Below, piece after piece: positions 31,005 through 37,170 of a DNA stretch of 37,170 nucleotides (position 1 is the first letter of the stretch; every line of letters starts with the position of its first letter). Where the stretch lies: positions 68,463-105,632 of the forward strand of contig JAHDSF010000047.1 of NCBI GenBank assembly GCA_018432935.1, given 5' to 3'. The position numbers and the translations under genes are program-made. This stretch comes from Rhodospirillales bacterium. Its GTDB lineage: Bacteria > Pseudomonadota > Alphaproteobacteria > Rhodospirillales > Shumkoniaceae. The notes beneath the pieces were generated by a model. The model did not search any database and was not told the DNA's origin. It saw nothing but the letters and a program-made list of their open reading frames with translations.

Positions 31005-34000
31005 TCAGGACTGGACGGTGACGTTGCCGTCGGCATCCAGGGCCAGGGTTTCGGTCGTCTGGATGACGGCGATGGTGGTCGTGGTCGCGCCGTTCACGAC
31101 CTGGACCTCGACCTGGGTGTGGCCGGGGGTGTTGCCCGCCAGCTGCAGGTGCTCGGCATCGGGCGTGGTGGCGAAGAAGTCGACCACGTCGCTGAGGTCG
31201 AGGGTCTCGCCCACCTCGAAGTCGGTGTAGACGTCCACCGCTCCGTCCTGGATGTCGGCCGCCTTGATCACGTAATAGTCGGTGCCGTCGCCGCCGGTCA
31301 TCGTATCGCTGCCGGCGCCGCCCTCCAGGATGTCGTTGCCGGTCCCGCCGTCGAGGACGTCGTTGCCGGTGCCGCCGTTGAGGTAGTCGTTGCCGCTGCC
31401 GCCGAACAGAACATCGTTGCCGGCCCCGCCCTCAAGATAGTCACCGCTGTAGTCGCCCTGCAGCGTGTCGTTGCCGGCCCCGCCGACCAGATGGTCGCGT
31501 CCGGACCCGCCGTAGAGGACGTCGTCGCCGGCGCCGCCGTAGACGATGTCGTCGCCATCCTGGCCGGACAGCGTGTCGTTGCCGTCCTCGCCGCCGACGA
31601 AGTTGTCCCAACGGTTGGAATAGGGCGAGTAATCGAAGTCGGCGATGTTGAGCGTCAGGGTCGCGGTATCGGCATCGCCGTCCGGCTGGGTCACGGTGTA
31701 CTCGAACCGTTCGGTCGCCGTCGCCGGCGCATCGGCCTTCGAGGTGTACTCGTAATGGCCATCCGACCAGATCTTGAGCGTGCCGTACTCTCCCTCGATC
31801 GTCGTCCCCGCCGCCGTTACGGCGACGCTGACCGCCGCCGCCAGCGCGGTGACCATGGTCACCCGCGCCCCCTCGGAACCCAGGTTGTCGTTGGCGAGGA
31901 CGTTGCCGCCGGTCTTCGCCGAATCCCAGGCGACCCCAGGTGCCCAGACGCTAATCGTGTCCGTCCAGCCGGGGGTGTACGTCGACGCGGTATAGCTGAG
32001 ACCGGTGACCTCGATATCCGCCTTCTCGGGATTGTTCTCGGGATGGGCATCGCTGTTGTCCCAAACCGTGAACTTCACGAGGTACTTCCCGCTTTCCGTG
32101 ATCCCGGACAGCGTGAACGTGCCGCCGGTCACGCTGGTCACGGTGGCGCCGGCAACCGGGGTGTCCGGACCCGAGACGACCTTGAACACCTCGGCCTTCC
32201 AGACGTCACCGCCATGCCACGAGGTGCAGTCGACCGAGAACGAGACCGAAGCCGGGTGATCGGCGTCCGCCGACAGGTCGAACTTGTCGGATTCGGTCGA
32301 CTTGGAATGACCGTAACTGACGTCGTAGATGTGCTCGTCGCCGTCGCCGACCGGTCGCACGGAGCCATCGCTCCACACCGCCGGGAAGCCGATGGTGGCG
32401 GTCTTCGAGACCCAGGCGCAGCTCCAATCCCAATGGCCCTCGGTGACGGTCTTGGTGTCGTCGTGGGCCACGACCTCGCTGCGGTCGGTGATCCCGAGGT
32501 GCAGCACAGCGCCATCGCTCGAGCCGGTGCTGTCCACGACCGTGTAGGGAATGTCGAACGAGAGCGTATCGGCGACATCCAGGTCGTGATCGGGCTCGAA
32601 CGCAAACCGCCCGTCGGCGTAGACCGTCAGTTCGCCCTCGCCCGTATCGACCGTCAGGTACTCGGCGTGGTCGAGCGTGTAGGTGGTTCCGTCGACGACG
32701 AACGAGGCGATGGCCAACTGGCCGAAGCCATCGGTGTTCGCCGCATGGGCGGCGTCGAGCAGGTTGCCGCTGACCCCGCTGGATTTCTCGACCGCCGAGG
32801 CCGTGTAGTCGTCAGCTTCGGGTGCGCTGTCGATGGTCACGCCGACGCAGAAGCCGTTGCTGACGGCGGTGTTGTTGGCGGTGGTCGGCTCGCTGCCCGA
32901 GAAGTTCTCCTCGACCGCCATCGCATAGACCGGGAAGGTCATGTCGGTCGTGGCCGCCACGTCCGGCACCGTGAAGGTGACGTTGACGGAAGCAAAGCTG
33001 TCGCCCGCGCCGAGCTGGTCGTCGACGTTGATCTTCAGGTAGCTGCCCGCCGCGACGCCCGGGTACTGGTCGGCATTGCTCGCGCCGACCACCACGGTCT
33101 CGCCCGCCGTGCCCCAGCCTTCCGGCACCCGGACCAGGATATAGTGGGCCTCCGAGCCGTCGATGACGTCATCGAAAGTCGCCGATACGGTCAGCGTCGC
33201 CTGCGAGCCTTCGTCGATCCAGGTGGTCTCGTCGGCGCACACCCCGGCCGGAACCTCGACCCCCTCGATGCCGTACAGCACGAAGTCGGAGTTGTTGCCG
33301 CTCTCGCCGGCGCCGTTGCTGACCGGGGTCAGCAGCAGCTTGGCGATCGGGGCGCTGTAGGTCGGCAGCGTGGTCGAGGTCAGGCCCGTATAGGTCCCGT
33401 CCACGGTCACCGTGCCGAGCACGTTGCCGGCCTGGTCGTAGGCGGTGATCAGCGCCTGCTCGCTGTGGCTGCCGTCGTAGCCGGACGTCCGGTTGAACAG
33501 CGCGCCGAGTTCGACCGTCACCGAGGACATCGGGGTCGCGAAGGCCACTTCCAGCCCTTCCACCGCGGTCCAGGAGCGTCCGTCGATGGTGTCGACCTCG
33601 TTCTGGTTGATGTCGTCGTCGTCCGGACCCAAGCGCACGACCTTCCCGTCGACTCCGAAGCCGGCATAGCTGTAAACGTCGCTCGGACCCGTCGGGTCGA
33701 TGTCGAAGGTGTTGGTGGTCAGGGTGGCGAGGTCGTTGGCATCGCCGCCGACGATCTTCGGCGTCACCGTGACGCCCGCCAGCGCCCAGGCCGAAGCTAC
33801 CGCCGCCGCGCTGCCACCGGCCTCGGGGACCGAGAGATCGATGACGCGCGCCGCGCCGGGCTGCTCGTCGACCGGGCCTTCCTCGGTGAACACGGCCGAG
33901 ACCCCGGCCGGCTGGTCGGCCACCGCGTCGACGACGACGCTGACCGTGCCCTCGGAGACGGCAGTCATCAGGCTGACACCGTTCTCCGCATGATCTTCGA

Positions 34001-37000
34001 CCGAGACCGCGGTCAGGTGGATCTCCCCGTCTGCGTCCGAGTTGGCCGGCGGCGTCAGGGCCGGTCCGGAGACGCTGACGTTCGAACCCTGGTCGGTCAC
34101 TTCCAGCATGTACTGGCCGGCATAGTCGCCCTCGGCGACCAGGGTCCAGCCGTTGAGCTGGCTGACCGCCCAGCCGGCCGGAACGGTGGCATACAGGATG
34201 TGGCTTTCCGAGCCGTCGGCGTCGGGGAAGACGGCCGTGAGGGTCGGCGTGATCGCCGTGTCCTCGAAGCCGCTGCCCGAGCCGCCCACCTCGTCCGCCG
34301 CGTCGGCAACCGCGTTCACCGCGATCGTGAAGCTGGTGGTCGTGGTAGCGGAATCGTTGGCGCCGATCGGGTTGCCGTCGAGCGGGTTGGTCTCGGTCGA
34401 CGTCACCGCGATGTTGACGGTGAAGTCATCGTCCGAGTGCTCGGGAAGCTGGATCTGCAGGCCGTCGAAGTCGAGGGCCAGCACCTGGACATCGCCTTCC
34501 ATCTCGTCGATGGGCGTGAAGGTGATGGTGCCGGCGACCGGGTCGATCGCGACGCCGACCTCGATCGTCTGCTCGATCGGGCTGCCGGGATTGGCGGGAT
34601 CGAAGATCTGGGCCGGCACCGAGATGGTGTCGCCGTCCTCCACCGCCTCGCCATTCCAAAGCACGCGGGTGACGGCGGGCTCGCCGGCGGCCATGACGGA
34701 GAACTCGTCCTCGCTGCCGCCGCCGGCCAGCGGGTTCTGCAGGCCGGTCAGGGTCACGACCACGCTGGTCAGCTCTTCCGAGCCGTCCTGGTCGACGGCG
34801 TTGGCGGCAAACCCGACGTCGAAGACAGCTTCGCCGTCTGCGAGGTAGGACCCGCCGAAGCCGGTCGAGCTGGCGGTCGGGACGATGCTGACATAGAGGT
34901 TGAAGCTGTTGGCATTCGGGCCGACCTGGCTGACGTGCGACGGCCAATGCGGCCAGTGCGTCATGCCGACGTAGTAGTCCCCGCCGGCCGACGACGTGAA
35001 CTGCAAGTAGGAGTTCAGGCCGCTGTTCGAGCCGGGATCATACCCCGCGTCGTCGTTCGAGGCGATTGCGTTGCCGTTCGCGTCGAAGACGGTGAGGAGG
35101 GTGTCGAACCCGGCCCCGTCGACATCCAGCACGAGGCGTTCGCCGGCCTGGAGATGGAAGGTGAAGACGCTGCCGCCCTGGATGTTGACGGTCGGCCACG
35201 AAGCGTCGGTGAGGTCCGGGTTGCCTTCGTGGATGACGAAGGCCGAGCGCGGCACGTCGTAGTGGGCGCCCGCCGCCAGCACGATCGGCGCCGTCGAGCC
35301 GCCGCCGAGAACCGTGTTGTCCTCGTTGAACGTGCCACCGTTCCGTCCGACCTCGACCGTCGGCCGGTCGGCGACCGCATCGACCACCACGGTGAAGCTG
35401 CCGGTGGCATGCGAGACGTCGTTGGCGTCGGTCAGATCGTCATCCGACTTGCGGGTCTCTTCCGAGGTGACGTCGATGTTGACGGTGAAGTCGTCGTCGA
35501 GATGCTGAGGAAGCCGCACCTGCAGACCGCTGCCGCCTTCGTCCATGACCATCAGCGCCGGCATGTCGTTGCCGCCGCCGCCGCCGAACCCCTCGCCGGT
35601 GAGGTCGAGGGCCAGCACCTGGAAGTCGCCGCCCTCGCCCTCGTCGACCGGCGTGAAGGTCAGCTCGTTGCCGTCGATTCCGACCTCGACGCGAATGTAG
35701 TCCTCGATCGGCGTGCCGGGGTTCTCAGGATCGAAGATCTGCGCCAGCATCCAGATGCTGTCGCCGTCCTCGATTTCGCTGCCGTTCCACAACACCGCCG
35801 TGCCGGTCGGACCCTCTTCGGCAACGAACACCATCATGTCGTTGCCTTCGCCGCCCTGGTCGCCGCCGTTCAGCGGGTTCACGAGCCCGCTCAGCGTCAC
35901 GGTCACCTGGGTCAGCTCTTCCGAGCCGTCGACGTCGTTGGCGAACGCCTTGAAGCCGATGTCGTAGGCCGGTTCGTGGTCCACGTACGCACCGTCCTCG
36001 CCGCTCTGCGTCGCGTTGTCCTCGAGGTAGGTGACGGTCTTGCCGCCCGAGGGCAGCAGCTCGCTGGCCTCGCCCGTGCTGTCGCTCCAGGAGACCTCGA
36101 CGCTGTCGCCGTTGATCGTCACCCCGGTGGGAATGATGGTGCTGCCATTGGCGGTGTCGGCGTCGTTCACCGCGACCAGACTGATGGTGACCGGGCCGGA
36201 GTGCGTAGCGGTGAAGGTGAAGGTGCCGGATTCGTCGCCGTAGTTGCCGTTCTCGCGGATGTCGGACAGCTTGGTGGCGACCCCGTCGACGACGATGAAG
36301 CCGGCGTCGTTGTAGCCGAGGTAGTCGCCGCCGTCGAAGAACCAGGAGATCGCGACCTGGTCGCCGGCCGCGACCTCGATCGTCGTGGTATAGGCCATTC
36401 CGTCGGTGAACTCGGAGCCGTCGATGTCGCCGGGCACGCCATCCCCGCCCGTCACTGCGAGGCTGGACAGGTCGATCGTCGCCGGCTCGGCCACCGCGTC
36501 GACCGTCACCGGAACGGTCGTGGTCAGCACGTTGCCGAGCCCGCTGTCGGGGTCGACGATAGTGACCGCGACCGTGAGGTCGAAGTCGACGTCGGAATCG
36601 TTGTCCGCCGGGAAGAACAGCACCTCGCCGACCTCGATTGTCGACAGCGGTGCGAAGGTCGCCACGCCCTCGGGGCTGATCGCGACGTCGACCCCGTTCA
36701 CCATCAGGCGACCGTCGGCCGGCAACCCGCTCAGCGTCACCTGGGTGATGCCCTCGTTGTCGGCCGGGGTGAAGGTGATGTCGATCGAGCCGGGGCTGGC
36801 CGTGTCCTCGACCCCGATGTGCTGGTTGGGCTGGCCGTCTTCGAACAACCCGTCATAGACCCCTTCCGGGATTCCGCCGGGGACTCCGTCCACCTCGGTG
36901 GTGGCCGTGGTCACTGTCACTGAAAGGGTGCCGTCGGCGTCGTCGCCTTCCGCCAGCAGGACCGGGTTGAACTCGGGGAAGCCGGGGTAGCTCAGCGGCG

Positions 37001-37170
37001 GGCCGAGGTCGAGCGGGTTCTCCACCAGACCTTCGAGGCCCTGCTCGTCGATCGAGCCGTTGTTGCCGAAGCCCGAGCCGGGGGTGCCGCCCGGGGTCGC
37101 GCCGCCGGCGGCGGTCGAGAACCCGGCCAGCAGCTCGTCGAGGCTGGCGATGTTGGTCGTCTTGTCCGAA
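31005..37170 (-). CDS. Giant RTX adhesin secreted by type I secretion (N-terminus outside window)
   Basis: 2,054 residues are visible and the frame is open to the right edge, so the start lies beyond it. The GTG at 37025 is internal. In order, the protein has a Gly-rich stretch near the edge, several Ig-like/T1SS-143-type repeats separated by VDAVA(D/E) linkers, a PPC-like domain (about 34945-35170), a lectin-like beta domain (about 33265-33790) and VCBS-like segments. A block of 12 RTX nonapeptides (31272-31595) and the C-terminal secretion domain ([11 protein letters not shown]... to the end) follow. Asp content is very high and Cys is rare, as usual for calcium-stabilised T1SS adhesins of the LapA kind. 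It should pass directly out of the cell and promote surface attachment or biofilm. No hlyB, hlyD or tolC gene is in the window. Confidence 0.92.
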   Translation of the reverse strand, partial: SDKTTNIASLDELLAGFSTAAGGATPGGTPGSGFGNNGSIDEQGLEGLVENPLDLGPPLSYPGFPEFNPVLLAEGDDADGTLSVTVTTATTEVDGVPGGIPEGVYDGLFEDGQPNQHIGVEDTASPGSIDITFTPADNEGITQVTLSGLPADGRLMVNGVDVAISPEGVATFAPLSTIEVGEVLFFPADNDSDVDFDLTVAVTIVDPDSGLGNVLTTTVPVTVDAVAEPATIDLSSLAVTGGDGVPGDIDGSEFTDGMAYTTTIEVAAGDQVAISWFFDGGDYLGYNDAGFIVVDGVATKLSDIRENGNYGDESGTFTFTATHSGPVTISLVAVNDADTANGSTIIPTGVTINGDSVEVSWSDSTGEASELLPSGGKTVTYLEDNATQSGEDGAYVDHEPAYDIGFKAFANDVDGSEELTQVTVTLSGLVNPLNGGDQGGEGNDMMVFVAEEGPTGTAVLWNGSEIEDGDSIWMLAQIFDPENPGTPIEDYIRVEVGIDGNELTFTPVDEGEGGDFQVLALDLTGEGFGGGGGNDMPALMVMDEGGSGLQVRLPQHLDDDFTVNIDVTSEETRKSDDDLTDANDVSHATGSFTVVVDAVADRPTVEVGRNGGTFNEDNTVLGGGSTAPIVLAAGAHYDVPRSAFVIHEGNPDLTDASWPTVNIQGGSVFTFHLQAGERLVLDVDGAGFDTLLTVFDANGNAIASNDDAGYDPGSNSGLNSYLQFTSSAGGDYYVGMTHWPHWPSHVSQVGPNANSFNLYVSIVPTASSTGFGGSYLADGEAVFDVGFAANAVDQDGSEELTSVVVTLTGLQNPLAGGGSEDEFSVMAAGEPAVTRVLWNGEAVEDGDTISVPAQIFDPANPGSPIEQTIEVGVAIDPVAGTITFTPIDEMEGDVQVLALDFDGLQIQLPEHSDDDFTVNIAVTSTETNPLDGNPIGANDSATTTTSFTIAVNAVADAADEVGGSGSGFEDTAITPTLTAVFPDADGSESHILYATVPAGWAVSQLNGWTLVAEGDYAGQYMLEVTDQGSNVSVSGPALTPPANSDADGEIHLTAVSVEDHAENGVSLMTAVSEGTVSVVVDAVADQPAGVSAVFTEEGPVDEQPGAARVIDLSVPEAGGSAAAVASAWALAGVTVTPKIVGGDANDLATLTTNTFDIDPTGPSDVYSYAGFGVDGKVVRLGPDDDDINQNEVDTIDGRSWTAVEGLEVAFATPMSSVTVELGALFNRTSGYDGSHSEQALITAYDQAGNVLGTVTVDGTYTGLTSTTLPTYSAPIAKLLLTPVSNGAGESGNNSDFVLYGIEGVEVPAGVCADETTWIDEGSQATLTVSATFDDVIDGSEAHYILVRVPEGWGTAGETVVVGASNADQYPGVAAGSYLKINVDDQLGAGDSFASVNVTFTVPDVAATTDMTFPVYAMAVEENFSGSEPTTANNTAVSNGFCVGVTIDSAPEADDYTASAVEKSSGVSGNLLDAAHAANTDGFGQLAIASFVVDGTTYTLDHAEYLTVDTGEGELTVYADGRFAFEPDHDLDVADTLSFDIPYTVVDSTGSSDGAVLHLGITDRSEVVAHDDTKTVTEGHWDWSCAWVSKTATIGFPAVWSDGSVRPVGDGDEHIYDVSYGHSKSTESDKFDLSADADHPASVSFSVDCTSWHGGDVWKAEVFKVVSGPDTPVAGATVTSVTGGTFTLSGITESGKYLVKFTVWDNSDAHPENNPEKADIEVTGLSYTASTYTPGWTDTISVWAPGVAWDSAKTGGNVLANDNLGSEGARVTMVTALAAAVSVAVTAAGTTIEGEYGTLKIWSDGHYEYTSKADAPATATERFEYTVTQPDGDADTATLTLNIADFDYSPYSNRWDNFVGGEDGNDTLSGQDGDDIVYGGAGDDVLYGGSGRDHLVGGAGNDTLQGDYSGDYLEGGAGNDVLFGGSGNDYLNGGTGNDVLDGGTGNDILEGGAGSDTMTGGDGTDYYVIKAADIQDGAVDVYTDFEVGETLDLSDVVDFFATTPDAEHLQLAGNTPGHTQVEVQVVNGATTTTIAVIQTTETLALDADGNVTVQS
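31272..31595 (-). repeat. RTX nonapeptide array (12 repeats)
   Basis: Consecutive GGxGxDxLx units encoded on the minus strand, for example [18 protein letters not shown] and NGGTGNDVL. One unit (QGDYSGDYL) is degenerate. Such arrays bind calcium outside the cell and drive folding after secretion. Confidence 0.93.
34300..34845 (-). repeat. Adhesin module, repeat B
   Basis: A protein-level repeat of the module at 35365-35980. Shared segments are [19 protein letters not shown], the pair [12 protein letters not shown] and [14 protein letters not shown], then [12 protein letters not shown] and a VNAVAD linker. The copies are clearly diverged. Confidence 0.8.
35365..35980 (-). repeat. Adhesin module, repeat A
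   Basis: Shared segments with repeat B are [17 protein letters not shown], the pair [12 protein letters not shown] and [14 protein letters not shown], then [12 protein letters not shown] and a VDAVAD linker. It is longer by a Gly-rich insertion ([11 protein letters not shown]). Confidence 0.8.

Noticed and set aside
31272-31595. Regularly spaced repeats that could be taken for a CRISPR array
   Set aside because: The 27-base period is the RTX nonapeptide in frame. There are no unique spacers and no cas genes.
30609-36923. A 2,104-codon open frame on the plus strand
   Set aside because: It is the exact antisense of the RTX adhesin. High GC with few stop-forming codons and regular Asp-rich repeats keep the complement open. 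It has no ribosome-binding site, leader or domain, and its product is Val/Arg/His/Asp-rich filler.

Overview
The window is high-GC DNA (codon third positions almost always G or C) from a Gram-negative bacterium. It most resembles an alphaproteobacterium of the Rhodospirillales type. That placement is inference. It rests on the argD-argF-hslO operon, a type 2 (thioredoxin-reductase-like) ferredoxin-NADP reductase, a short PAS_5-like pair, several lipoproteins and a type I secreted RTX adhesin. No 16S rRNA is present to settle it.

Layout. 1-416 is the 3' end of a ferredoxin-NADP reductase. 429-5494 (minus) is a tight operon read argD, argF, hslO, lipoprotein, GT-C-type membrane glycosyltransferase, with overlapping or near-touching junctions. 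5495-5844 is its upstream region and holds an FNR-like box, a palindrome and a well-formed 38-codon small ORF. A secreted protein of unknown function follows (5845-6690). 6736-13348 holds chromosomal housekeeping and transport genes: an ABC-2 permease without its ATPase, an RTN4IP1-like oxidoreductase, recX overlapping tail-to-tail with a large MscS-family channel, a YfgD/ArsC-like reductase, a DMT exporter and xanthine phosphoribosyltransferase. 13482-14621 is an OmpA-like lipoprotein.

14873-16860 is the most accessory-looking part. A tRNA-Arg(ACG) gene and its terminator are followed by two diverged PAS-like paralogues. An 18-bp exact repeat of the tRNA 3' boundary then recurs, fused to a second hairpin of the same architecture with a different stem. 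A PRC-barrel secreted protein, phosphoenolpyruvate carboxylase and a PuuC-like aldehyde dehydrogenase come next (16892-22490).

22694-27914 contains a secreted protein of unknown function, then a divergent three-gene unit: FecR-like secreted protein, CHASE2-adenylate/guanylate cyclase and a Tat-type M48 metalloprotease lipoprotein. It looks like an envelope-sensing cyclic nucleotide module.

27969-37170 (minus) is a secreted-protein region. A large RTX/T1SS adhesin runs off the right edge. It is followed by a strong terminator and by a free-standing 106-aa protein that is a paralogue of the adhesin's C-terminal secretion-signal domain. Beyond an operator-like inverted repeat centred on a TATAAT lies a secreted fusion of a phytase-like propeller domain to a CYTH-like (triphosphate tunnel) domain. 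The fusion and the detached secretion-signal paralogue are the strongest candidates for something undescribed. No CRISPR array, insertion sequence, integrase or rRNA was seen.
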